In this document: one piece after another, positions 1 to 6,945 of the stretch
Layout: the number at the start of each line of letters is the position of its first letter
Numbering within the stretch: the stretch's first letter is position 1
Assembly: GCA_029776555.1 (NCBI GenBank)
Contig: JAKOSZ010000207.1
Span: forward strand, 1 to 15,096
Origin: Bacillota bacterium
Lineage (GTDB): Bacteria > Bacillota > Clostridia > Acetivibrionales > JAKOSZ01
DNA: 15,096 bases
Direction of reading: 5' to 3'
Program-made: the position numbers and the translations under genes
Notes under the pieces: model-generated
The model's database searches: none
What the model saw: the letters and a program-made list of their open reading frames with translations, nothing else
Told to the model about the DNA's origin: nothing

Positions 1-317
1 TGGCGTGAGATTAGACCAGCCGTTTTGTGACATACGGCTGTCAAAAGCTGTGCAGCCTGCCATTAAGGCGTGCGAGAGGTGATATTCTCAGGACTTATCT
101 TCTTCAAGCTGAATAGATCCCCGAGTGTTAAATTTAAAGCCCGCTCAGGTAATTGGCGGGACTAAACTTTTTTACCGCTTCCTCCCACAAGATAAAACGG
201 ATATGGTATTATGGACAAGGGAGGCAGCGGAGGGAAAGCGGATTAAAACTGCATGGTGCAGTTGTACCTGGCATAAAAACTTACCGTCAGGCACATTAAT
301 ATTAAGGAGGTAGTCCA
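1..317. other. Leader region upstream of thuA-like gene, no convincing gene
   Basis: No convincing gene is seen here. One plus-strand frame is open from the left edge to a TGA at 80-82 and could be the last 26 codons of an upstream gene, but it has no recognisable motif. A GTG-started frame at 125-313 has no ribosome site and ends inside the leader of the next gene. A possible extended -10 element (TGG then TATTAT, 204-212) has only a poor -35 (CCCACA, 184-189), so the promoter is uncertain. A perfect inverted repeat at 247-263 is listed separately. A strong ribosome site, AAGGAGG at 304-310, serves the ATG at 318. Confidence 0.5.
247..263. promoter_or_regulatory. 17-bp perfect palindrome, operator or hairpin candidate
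   Basis: AACTGCA, a TGG spacer and TGCAGTT form a perfect 7+7 inverted repeat, 54 bases before the ThuA start codon. If transcription starts near 219 from the weak promoter at 184-212, the palindrome lies just inside the transcript, where an operator could block elongation. No U-run follows, so it is not a terminator. The regulator is unknown. A LacI, GntR or DeoR-type repressor would fit by size only. Confidence 0.4.
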
Positions 318-1034
318 ATGATCAGGGTCACTGTTTGGAATGAGTACCGGCATGAAAAGCTGAGCAAAGGAATAGCCGCCATTTATCCCGAGGGCATCCA
401 CGGTGCCATAGCGAAATACTTGAGAGAGGAGCCCGATATGGAGGTAAGGACGGCTACCCTGGATGAACCGGAGCACGGTTTGACCGACGAAGTGCTTGAC
501 AACACGGATGTGCTTATCTGGTGGGGGCACATGGCCCATCACGAGGTTAGTGACGAGATAGTGAAAAAGGTGCAAAACAGGGTATTGCGCGGCATGGGGT
601 TAATAGCGCTGCATTCGGCCCATGCGTCAAAAGTATTCACCAGGCTCATGGGCACCAGCGGCAGCTTAAAGTGGCGCGAAGCCGACGACAATGAGAGGGT
701 TTGGGTTGTTGAACCAGGCCATCCCATTGCGGAGGGATTAGGGGAGTATTTTGAACTGGAAAGAGAAGAGATGTACGGCGAGAGGTTTGACGTACCCGCC
801 CCCGATACCCTGGTGTTCATAAGCTGGTTCAAAGGCGGGGAGGTCTTCAGGAGCGGCTGCTGCTACTACCGGGGGCATGGAAAAGTATTCTATTTTCGCC
901 CGGGGCATGAGTCTTTCCCGACCTTCCACAACCCCAGTGTCATAAGGGTGATTAAGAACGCGGTGAGGTGGGCGAAACCCGTAAACAGGCTGGAGAAAAT
1001 CACCTTCCCTAATGTACCGCCCCTTGAGAAGTAA
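318..1034 (+). CDS. ThuA-domain protein (class I amidotransferase-like fold)
   Basis: This 238-residue protein matches the ThuA (trehalose utilisation) family, a class I glutamine-amidotransferase-like flavodoxin fold without the usual amidotransferase partner. Visible marks are the N-terminal strand VTVWNEY (4-10), the WWGHMAH stretch (68-74), the LHSAH motif (98-102) and the C-terminal RGHGKVFYFRPGHES block (185-199), all typical of the family. Length fits a single-domain ThuA. There is no signal peptide, so it should be cytoplasmic. In Rhizobiales ThuA works with the oxidoreductase ThuB in converting trehalose-type disaccharides to 3-keto forms. Here too a Gfo/Idh/MocA gene follows 84 bases downstream, which suggests partnership in keto-glycoside metabolism. 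The start is set by AAGGAGG seven bases before ATG. The true substrate is unknown and need not be trehalose. Confidence 0.88.
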   Translation: MIRVTVWNEYRHEKLSKGIAAIYPEGIHGAIAKYLREEPDMEVRTATLDEPEHGLTDEVLDNTDVLIWWGHMAHHEVSDEIVKKVQNRVLRGMGLIALHSAHASKVFTRLMGTSGSLKWREADDNERVWVVEPGHPIAEGLGEYFELEREEMYGERFDVPAPDTLVFISWFKGGEVFRSGCCYYRGHGKVFYFRPGHESFPTFHNPSVIRVIKNAVRWAKPVNRLEKITFPNVPPLEK

Positions 1035-1118
1035 GGCCAAAGGGCTTGGGTTTACGACACCTGGCCGCCGCTGAAGGAACGTATAAAATTAAAATTTAAA
1101 TAAAGGAGGATTTTACCT

Positions 1119-2207
1119 ATGGCGGACAAGAAATTCAGGGTAGGCATCATCGGCTGCGGAGGTATAGCCAACGGCAAGCACATGCCGGCGCTTTCCAAGC
1201 TGGGTAATATTGAAATGGTAGCCTTCTGCGATATTGTGGAAGAGAGGGCTGCGAATGCGGCCAAGAAGTTTGGCACCGAGGACGCGAAAGTCTACACCGA
1301 CTACAGGAAACTGTTGGAGGACAAGAGCATTGAAATTGTTCACGTCTGCACTCCCAACAGGTCCCACTCTTTCATTACCGTGGACGCCCTGGAAGCCGGT
1401 AAGCATGTAATGTGCGAGAAGCCTATGGCTATTAACGCCGCTGAGGCCAAGAAGATGGTGGACGCTGCTAAAAGGACCGGGAAGAAGCTCACCATAGGAT
1501 ATCAGAACCGTTACAGGCCTGACGCTCAATTCCTCTATAAATACTGCCGTGAGGGGGGCCTGGGCGAAATCTACTTTGCCAAAGCCCACGCCATCAGGCG
1601 CCGTGCTGTTCCTACCTGGGGAGTGTTCCTGAATGAGTACGAACAGGGTGGCGGTCCCCTCATTGATATCGGTACCCATGCCCTGGACCTGACCCTGTGG
1701 ATGATGGACAACTACAAGCCTAAGAGTGTAGTGGGTACTACATACCAGAAGCTTGGCAAGAGAAAGAACTCGGCCAACGCATGGGGTCCCTGGGATCCGG
1801 ACAAGTACACCGTGGAGGATTCGGCTTTCGGCTTTATAACCATGGAGAACGGGGCCACCATATTCCTGGAGGCCAGCTGGGCTCTTAACAGCCTTGAAGA
1901 AGGCGAAGCCATTACCACCCTCTGCGGTACCGAAGGCGGAGCGGATATGAGGGATGGCTTGCGCATCAACGGAGAGAAATTCAGCAAGCTTTACACCTTC
2001 AAGCCCACATTGGACGGCCGCGGCGTCGCCTTCTATGAAGGCAGGAGGGAAGACCCCAGCCAGTTTGAGGCCAGGCAGTGGATCGACAGCATCATCAACG
2101 ACACCCAGCCCACCGTACTGCCGGAGCAGGCAATGGTAGTCACCCAGATCCTGGAGGCAATATACGAGTCGGCAAAAACCGGAAAACCGGTATATTTCAA
2201 CGAATAA
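1119..2207 (+). CDS. Gfo/Idh/MocA family NAD(P)-dependent oxidoreductase
   Basis: The 362-residue protein has the two-domain layout of the family. The N-terminal Rossmann fold carries GCGGIA (12-17) for dinucleotide binding. CEKP (99-102) contains the conserved lysine (K101). The C-terminal alpha/beta domain has GGGPLIDIGTHALD (177-190), whose Asp and His (D183, H187) line the active site in characterised members. The reaction should be oxidation or reduction of a sugar or cyclitol hydroxyl, often at C3. It lies between a ThuA gene and a TIM-barrel epimerase gene, which resembles ThuB and the E. coli YcjS/YcjR context, so 3-keto-sugar chemistry is a reasonable inference. A perfect AAAGGAGG (1102-1109) sits nine bases before ATG, in an A/T-rich stretch. 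The second Gfo/Idh protein of the window (7844-8974) has DKP in place of EKP, so the two are not recent copies. Confidence 0.9.
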   Translation: MADKKFRVGIIGCGGIANGKHMPALSKLGNIEMVAFCDIVEERAANAAKKFGTEDAKVYTDYRKLLEDKSIEIVHVCTPNRSHSFITVDALEAGKHVMCEKPMAINAAEAKKMVDAAKRTGKKLTIGYQNRYRPDAQFLYKYCREGGLGEIYFAKAHAIRRRAVPTWGVFLNEYEQGGGPLIDIGTHALDLTLWMMDNYKPKSVVGTTYQKLGKRKNSANAWGPWDPDKYTVEDSAFGFITMENGATIFLEASWALNSLEEGEAITTLCGTEGGADMRDGLRINGEKFSKLYTFKPTLDGRGVAFYEGRREDPSQFEARQWIDSIINDTQPTVLPEQAMVVTQILEAIYESAKTGKPVYFNE

Positions 2208-2217
2208 CACTGTTTCA

Positions 2218-2282
2218 GGCGCGTTGGGCAAAAAATTAACGCTACAGGGGGGTCTGTTGTACCCCCCTGTGGCGCGTTGCCC
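2218..2282. repeat. Long hairpin flanked by a 9-bp direct repeat
   Basis: This intergenic element has a perfect 10-bp stem (ACAGGGGGGT, 2244-2253, with ACCCCCCTGT, 2261-2270) around a 7-base loop. With one G-U pair the stem extends to 13 bp (2241-2273). An outer arm GGGCAA (2226-2231) can pair with TTGCCC (2277-2282). The 9-mer GGCGCGTTG occurs on both sides, at 2218-2226 and 2271-2279. There is no U-run after it, so it is not a standard terminator. It may be an RNA-stabilising or processing hairpin between the oxidoreductase and epimerase genes, or a small repeat inserted with target duplication. Bases 2283-2340 hold only the ribosome site of the next gene. Confidence 0.6.
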
Positions 2283-2340
2283 GGCCGCTGGAGCAATAGA
2301 CGGGTGAGTAAAATCCAATAAATCGCAGGAGGGAAAGGCT

Positions 2341-3087
2341 ATGAAAATACCTGTAGGGTTGCAGATGTATACGCTGAGAAGCGTAAAGGAATATGACCTC
2401 TTGGGAAGGCTGGAGAAGGTTGCAGAAACAGGTTATGCCGGAGTGGAGTTTGCAGGGTTTGAAAACGTAGAGGCAAGCCGCCTGAAGGATACCCTGGACA
2501 GGCTGAACATCAAGTCCATAGGCTGCCACGCCGGATACGGCGAACTGGCCGACGGCCTGGACAAGCTGATTGACTACAACCTGGAGATCGGAAGCAAGTA
2601 CATCACCCTCGCCTGGGCCAAGTTTGAAACCATGGAACAGGTAAAAGAGTTAGCGGCTTTCCTGAACAAGGCGGGTGAAAAGTGCAAGAAGAAGGATCTT
2701 CAGCTCTGCTACCACAACCACAACCATGAGTTCGACACCTTGGACGGCCAGTACTTGCTGGACCTGCTCTGGAAGGAAACCGATCCGGAGCTGGTTAAGG
2801 CGGAGCTTGACCTCTACTGGGTCCAGTTCGCAGGGGTAGAACCCATAGGCTATATGAAGAAGGTGGGGAAGAGGTGCGTCCTGGTCCACCAGAAAGACAT
2901 GAAGGCAGGCGAGAAGAAAGAGATGTGCGAAGTCGGCAACGGCATAATGGATATAGCCGGCATCATTAAGGCGTCGGAAGAAATCGGAGCCGACTGGTAC
3001 ATCGTCGAGCAGGACGTCTGCAAGGACAATCCGCCACTGACAGCCGTAAAAATCAGCTATGACAACATCGCAAGGATAGGCGGATAA
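2341..3087 (+). CDS. Sugar phosphate isomerase/epimerase (xylose-isomerase-like TIM barrel)
   Basis: The 248-residue protein belongs to the AP-endonuclease-2 / xylose-isomerase-like TIM-barrel superfamily (IolE, IolI, YcjR, tagatose 3-epimerase). The N-terminus VGLQMYTLR (5-13) is characteristic. Likely metal and substrate ligands are HNHNHE (125-130), AELDLYW with D157 (154-160), HQKDM with H183 and D186, and VEQD with E223 (222-225). Length is close to a single barrel. The expected reaction is isomerisation, epimerisation or dehydration of a sugar or keto-sugar through an enediolate held by a divalent metal. Directly downstream of ThuA and Gfo/Idh genes, a keto-sugar epimerase role like YcjR is the best guess. 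AGGAGGG (2327-2333) precedes ATG by seven bases. It is the last gene of the plus-strand block, followed within 30 bases by a terminator. Confidence 0.88.
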   Translation: MKIPVGLQMYTLRSVKEYDLLGRLEKVAETGYAGVEFAGFENVEASRLKDTLDRLNIKSIGCHAGYGELADGLDKLIDYNLEIGSKYITLAWAKFETMEQVKELAAFLNKAGEKCKKKDLQLCYHNHNHEFDTLDGQYLLDLLWKETDPELVKAELDLYWVQFAGVEPIGYMKKVGKRCVLVHQKDMKAGEKKEMCEVGNGIMDIAGIIKASEEIGADWYIVEQDVCKDNPPLTAVKISYDNIARIGG

Positions 3088-3112
3088 GGGCACTGGATAA
3101 AGAAGAAAGCAG

Positions 3113-3150
3113 AGGGACAGAACCGGCAGGCCGGTCGTCTGTCCCTTTTT
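3113..3150 (+). terminator. Rho-independent terminator between convergent blocks
   Basis: AGGGACAG (3113-3120) pairs with CTGTCCCT (3139-3146). Inside it CCGGC and GCCGG add a second short stem, and TTTTT follows directly (3146-3150). It ends the ThuA, Gfo/Idh and TIM-barrel transcript. It lies six bases beyond the stop of the convergent kinase gene. Read on the minus strand, the same hairpin is followed by a pyrimidine-rich but broken U stretch, so it may also stop the opposing operon. Confidence 0.87.
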
Positions 3151-3155
3151 GTCTG

Positions 3156-4676
3156 TCAGACCGCTTCTTCAAAAAGCTGCTTAAGCCCGCTGTAAAGCTT
3201 TTTGTGGAATTCATACCCCTTCTCATAAACGGCCGAGTTGTCAGGGGAAGGGCTGTAAATGCCGGCGGTCCTCACCGATTTTTCTATGGCCGCCTCAACG
3301 CTGGGGTAAAGCCCCAGGGCCCTGGCAGTGAGTATTGCGGCCCCGAGAGAAGTGGACTCTTCACTTTCCATTTCTATGAGCTTTTTCTTCAGGATGTCGG
3401 CTTTTATGGAATTCCACAGCCGGCTCCTGGAACCGCCGCCCAAGGAGCGCACTTCGGATATTTCAAGTCCCATTCCTTCCAGGAGCTCGATGTTTTCCCT
3501 CAGCATATAGCCGATGGATTCCAGGATGGCACGGATAACATGTTCTTTTCTTGTGTCCAGGCCGATGCCGAAAAGGACTCCCTTGGCCCTTGTGTTTACT
3601 TCGGGGCTGTACATCCCCGCAAAGTGGGGGAACAGGGTAAGCCCGCAGGAGAGGGGAGGAACGCCTTCCGCCATTTCATCCAGCAGCCTGTAAACCGGGA
3701 CGCCCTTTTGCCTGCTCTTTTCCGTTTCAGTTTCACAGAAGGAGTCCCTGAACCACTTGAGAACTATGCCGGCAGTGGGGCTGTAAGGCAGGAGTATAAA
3801 GCGGTCCATGTCAAAGTGCCTGTACACGGTCACCTTTGAGGCGTTGTCGTAGTCGGGCTTTAAGGTTGTGGCGGCAATGACAAGGGCTGTCCCGGTGGTT
3901 TCGGTCACCATTCCGGGTTTAATGTTGCCGGCCCCTACGGCCGAGGCCACCTGGTCCATGGCCGCCGTGAAAACGCAGGTGTCTTCCTTTAAGCCCAGCT
4001 CCCGGGCTGCTTCAGGCTTTAAACTGCCAGCCTTGGCGCCGCAGGGGAGTATTTCAGGGAAGAGCCCCGGGTCAATCCCGAAGGCCTCAAGGATTTCCTT
4101 CCACAGGACCCCTTTGTTTATGTCGAAATAGCCGGTAGAAGTCATGAGGGCCTGTTCGGTGACGTATTTTCCTGTAAACCTGTTTATCAGGAAGTCCTCC
4201 AGGAGCAGGAACTTATAGGCGGCTTCATACACCCGGGGCATATGGCGCTTAAACCAGAGGACTTTGGAGATGGGACAGGCGGGACCGGCTTCGGGGAGAC
4301 CGGTGGTCCTGTAAAACTCATCGGCGTCCACCTTCCCGGTTATGACCGCCGCCTCCTCTTCGGCCCTGGCGTCAAGCCAGACCAGGGCCTTGTGGAGGAC
4401 CCTGCCGTCCCTGTCCACGGGGATTAAGGTTTCTCCCTGGGTGGTTATGGCAATGCCCCTTACCTGGCCAGGATTGACACCGGCAGCTTCCAGCGCTTGT
4501 TTTATGCCCCTTTTGGAGGCTTCCCAGTAGGTTTCCGGGTCCAGCTCCACCCGGTTTGGGTCCGGGGTTAAGAGTTTATACTCTTCCGAAAAATGCCCCA
4601 GCAGGTTTAAATCCGCGTCAAATACGCAGGTTTTAAGGGATGTGGTGCCCACGTCAAGGGTCAACAGGCATTCCAT
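3156..4676 (-). CDS. FGGY-family carbohydrate kinase (xylulokinase-like)
   Basis: At 506 residues this is a full-length FGGY sugar kinase with the actin-like two-lobed ATPase fold. DVGTTSLK (8-15) is the phosphate-1 loop. WLDAR (100-104) lies in the sugar-binding lobe. AAMDQVASAVGAGN (238-251) carries the presumed catalytic base D241. LGGGSRSRLWNSIKADI (412-428) is the adenosine-binding FGGY signature. It should phosphorylate a ketose or polyol with ATP. It follows the isomerase gene with only a 3-base gap, and its AAAGGGG ribosome site lies inside the isomerase 3' end, which suggests translational coupling. By position it takes the product of that isomerase, as FucK follows FucI or AraB works with AraA. 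L-fuculose, L-ribulose and D-xylulose kinases all share this architecture, so substrate is not assigned. Confidence 0.92.
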   Translation of the reverse strand: MECLLTLDVGTTSLKTCVFDADLNLLGHFSEEYKLLTPDPNRVELDPETYWEASKRGIKQALEAAGVNPGQVRGIAITTQGETLIPVDRDGRVLHKALVWLDARAEEEAAVITGKVDADEFYRTTGLPEAGPACPISKVLWFKRHMPRVYEAAYKFLLLEDFLINRFTGKYVTEQALMTSTGYFDINKGVLWKEILEAFGIDPGLFPEILPCGAKAGSLKPEAARELGLKEDTCVFTAAMDQVASAVGAGNIKPGMVTETTGTALVIAATTLKPDYDNASKVTVYRHFDMDRFILLPYSPTAGIVLKWFRDSFCETETEKSRQKGVPVYRLLDEMAEGVPPLSCGLTLFPHFAGMYSPEVNTRAKGVLFGIGLDTRKEHVIRAILESIGYMLRENIELLEGMGLEISEVRSLGGGSRSRLWNSIKADILKKKLIEMESEESTSLGAAILTARALGLYPSVEAAIEKSVRTAGIYSPSPDNSAVYEKGYEFHKKLYSGLKQLFEEAV

Positions 4677-4679
4677 GGC

Positions 4680-6035
4680 TTACGCCCCTTTGTACTCAAT
4701 TATTTCAATGCCGGTGAACTTGCAGAAGTCCCTGAGCTGCTCCGTCCAGTCGCCGTATACTATGTTAATGTGCTGGGCCGGTACGTTTTCAATATAGAAG
4801 TCAATGGGGCAGTCAAGGTTTAAGAGCAGGCTCGGGAACTTGGGCATGGGTTCGGACCAGCCCAGTTCGGCCCACTTGCCAGGGAGTTCGCCCGTGGCCG
4901 TGGCAAGGAGCATCTTGAGCTTGCCGTTTTCGGAAAACAGCCTTGCAATGGTCAGCTTGCCCGTTTTCATGTCCGGGGTCTCGTACAGGCCGGTAAAGCC
5001 GCCCCAGCCTGCGCACATGCACCTTACCTTGCTTCCCTGGGTCATGTCGAAGGGTGTGAAACCGCAGACTCCCACCAGGACCTTGTCTTTGAAGTACTCA
5101 TAGTGTTCCATGAAGGTGGCCGACTGGCCTGAGAGCTGCTTTAAGATTACGTTGGTGATGAGGCCGGCAATGTCCGACTCGCATATGGAGGTGATGTCCT
5201 TGGCCAGCAAGGCCTGGACCACGCAGGGGGTGAAGCCCATATAGCGGGAAACCCCGTATACGCATTTCATGGTCAGCCCCAGGTAATTGCGCTCTTTCGC
5301 CTTTTGGCGGAGGGCATAGACCAGGCGGGCCACCTTGTCCAGCTGCTCCCGGGTGGGCTCCCTGTCAAAGTCCAGGTCCTTTTTCATTTCATTGGCTATT
5401 TCCTCCACTTCTTTTTTGGGAGCGTTTTCAGCCAGCTGATCCACCTCTACCGCAAAGACGTCTTCCACGTCCATTCCCAGCTGGTTTTTCAAGGCTATGC
5501 CGTCCAGCATGAGGGCGTAAAGGCCCATGTCCACATATCCCATGGAACCGACCCTGGCGCCGTTTAAAGCCTTGATGGCCTTTACCACCTGGGCGAACTT
5601 GAGCACTTCGTCGTACTTGGGCTCCGAGTCGGGGTGGTCATATATGTATTTGTATTTTATGCCGAACTGGCGCAGGGGGAAGAGCAGGGCCGAAGTGCCC
5701 GCAGGGCTGGCAGGCGAAATGAGGGTGCCGTTTTCGGTTTTGCCTCCCGGGCCCCATACCAGCACCGGCATGTTCCTGAACTCCTTTAAAACCCTGATGA
5801 CTACGGGGGTCATGGTCCAGGTGGTTATGTGGGCTATTATGAAGTCAAAGTCCCTGGTCTTAAGCTCGGCGAGAACGCTTTCCGAATCCTCGGTGTCAAT
5901 TACGGGGCCGAAGTATTCCGCATCCAGGCCACGCTTTTTGATTTCTTCAAATATTTTCGCCGACACCTTGCAGATGTAATCCATGGGGTAGGCAAAGAAT
6001 CCGAAGCTTATAAATGCGGCTTTGACACCTTTCAT
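4680..6035 (-). CDS. L-fucose/L-arabinose isomerase-family protein
   Basis: The 451-residue protein has the FucI/AraA architecture: an N-terminal Rossmann-like domain (IIAHITTWTMTPVVI, 66-80, and MPVLVWGPGG, 89-98), a central domain and a C-terminal barrel. Possible Mn ligands are E286 in CESDIAG (285-291), E310 in TFMEHYEY (307-314) and H422 near QHINIVYGDW (421-430). The 24-residue gap from E286 to E310 equals that between the two acidic ligands of E. coli FucI, but E310 would replace an aspartate. It is shorter than FucI (about 590 residues) and AraA (about 500), so it is a divergent subgroup. The likely reaction is aldose-ketose isomerisation feeding the kinase next to it. AAGGAGG (6044-6050, minus strand) overlaps the stop codon of the upstream aldolase, so the genes are tightly coupled. 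Confidence 0.85.
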   Translation of the reverse strand: MKGVKAAFISFGFFAYPMDYICKVSAKIFEEIKKRGLDAEYFGPVIDTEDSESVLAELKTRDFDFIIAHITTWTMTPVVIRVLKEFRNMPVLVWGPGGKTENGTLISPASPAGTSALLFPLRQFGIKYKYIYDHPDSEPKYDEVLKFAQVVKAIKALNGARVGSMGYVDMGLYALMLDGIALKNQLGMDVEDVFAVEVDQLAENAPKKEVEEIANEMKKDLDFDREPTREQLDKVARLVYALRQKAKERNYLGLTMKCVYGVSRYMGFTPCVVQALLAKDITSICESDIAGLITNVILKQLSGQSATFMEHYEYFKDKVLVGVCGFTPFDMTQGSKVRCMCAGWGGFTGLYETPDMKTGKLTIARLFSENGKLKMLLATATGELPGKWAELGWSEPMPKFPSLLLNLDCPIDFYIENVPAQHINIVYGDWTEQLRDFCKFTGIEIIEYKGA

Positions 6036-6048
6036 AGGGATAACCTCC

Positions 6049-6861
6049 TTATGACAGTTTATATTTTCTCACGGCTTCATGCGGGTCCAGGTTGTGTTTC
6101 ACAACGTCACACAGGGCTCTCTGGTATGCTATGGGGTCCGGTCTTTGTATGGCGTTTCTCCCGAAAACCACGCCCCTGGCTCCGTCACTTATCTCCCTCC
6201 GGGCCAGGATCAGCGAATCCACGGGGTCCGGCGTGGTGCGGCCTCCAAGCCCCAGGATGGGCAGGGGACAGCCGTTAACCACGTCCCTGAACTTATAGGT
6301 ATAAAAGGTTTTAATCAAGTCAGCGCCCAGTTCGGCCAGTATCCTGGTCCCGCGCAGGACCTGGTCGTGCATCTCCTCTTCGCTCAGGTAATCGCTGTTG
6401 TTGGGGAAACACTCGCCTATTACGGGGATGCCGTATTCCCTGGCCTCGTTGCAGAGCCTGGCGAAAATCTCCACGTTCCTGGCGTCATTGCTTTCGTCGC
6501 CGGTTTTCAGGGTGAGGGATACGAGGACCATGTCAGCCCCCAGGGCTATGGCGTCCTTAACGGAAAAAGCCTGCACGGTGCGGGATTTGTTGTAGCCCCA
6601 CTCAAAGCAGAACACGGTGCTCCAGTTCAGCCTCACGATGGCCATGGGGGCCCCTTTGCAGGCGAAGGCATCGCCTACCGTTTTCAGCATGCCGGGAGAG
6701 AGGAGGATGGCGTCCACGCAGTTGTCGATCTTCTTCACCGTCTCCCGCAGGTTTTCCATGCCCGGTATGGGGCCGTCCATGTAGCCGTGGTCAATGGCGA
6801 TGACTACGGCGTTTTCGCCTTTGGAAAAAAGCCTGTTAATCCTAATGTCCTTTCCTGTCAC
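6049..6861 (-). CDS. DhnA/LsrF-type class I aldolase
   Basis: This protein is related to archaeal-type class I fructose-bisphosphate aldolase and LsrF (DeoC/FbaB superfamily). Numbered from the GTG at 6859-6861 (270 residues), it shows IAIDHG near 22-26, with the conserved Asp of the family, the Schiff-base lysine in ADLIKTF (K184) and a C-terminal phosphate-binding GVVFGRNAIQ segment near 230-239. It should cleave a ketose phosphate through a lysine imine, without metal. The operon supplies isomerase then kinase, so this would be the carbon-carbon cleaving step. A longer frame begins at GTG 6868-6870, but GAGGTG (6868-6873, minus strand) is then the start itself. It is a well-spaced ribosome site for GTG 6859-6861, so the shorter start is preferred. 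Its stop overlaps the isomerase ribosome site. A transketolase-like or LsrF thiolase role cannot be excluded. Confidence 0.87.
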   Translation of the reverse strand: MTGKDIRINRLFSKGENAVVIAIDHGYMDGPIPGMENLRETVKKIDNCVDAILLSPGMLKTVGDAFACKGAPMAIVRLNWSTVFCFEWGYNKSRTVQAFSVKDAIALGADMVLVSLTLKTGDESNDARNVEIFARLCNEAREYGIPVIGECFPNNSDYLSEEEMHDQVLRGTRILAELGADLIKTFYTYKFRDVVNGCPLPILGLGGRTTPDPVDSLILARREISDGARGVVFGRNAIQRPDPIAYQRALCDVVKHNLDPHEAVRKYKLS

Positions 6862-6871
6862 TTTAACCACC

Positions 6872-6883
6872 TCTTATATAAGA
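6872..6883. promoter_or_regulatory. 12-bp palindrome upstream of the aldolase gene
   Basis: TCTTATATAAGA is a perfect palindrome immediately before the aldolase ribosome site, in the 84-base gap after the DeoR gene. It contains a TATATA that could act as a -10 element, but the -35 at 18 bases (TATCCA) is poor. It may be an operator, or a chance A/T-rich palindrome at a translation start. Confidence 0.25.
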
Positions 6884-6945
6884 CTTAACCGGGGTATTTG
6901 GATAGCATCCTGATCTCTAATCCGGTGGTTCAAGGGAGCCTGTCC

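Noticed and set aside
18..39. AGCCGT/ACGGCT hairpin as a terminator
   Set aside because: Only six pairs with a ten-base loop, and no U-run follows.
2..82. Possible 26-codon tail of an upstream plus-strand gene
   Set aside because: Open from the edge to TGA, but too short and without motifs to support as a feature.
125..313. GTG-started 62-codon plus-strand reading frame
   Set aside because: It has no ribosome site, has no recognisable motif, and runs through the palindrome and the ribosome site of the ThuA gene.
1051..1087. TTTACG and TATAAA as a promoter for the first Gfo/Idh gene
   Set aside because: The spacer is 25 bases, far too long. The A/T-rich stretch more likely aids translation start.
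2277..2314. TTGCCC and TAAAAT as a promoter for the TIM-barrel gene
   Set aside because: The spacer is 26 bases, and TTGCCC is already explained as the outer hairpin arm.
1113..2318. 401-codon minus-strand frame opposite the Gfo/Idh gene
   Set aside because: It is antisense to a gene with clear family motifs, and its protein looks like low-complexity shadow coding.
6079..6888. 269-codon plus-strand frame opposite the aldolase
   Set aside because: The aldolase on the other strand has an active-site lysine motif and operon context; this frame has no family features.
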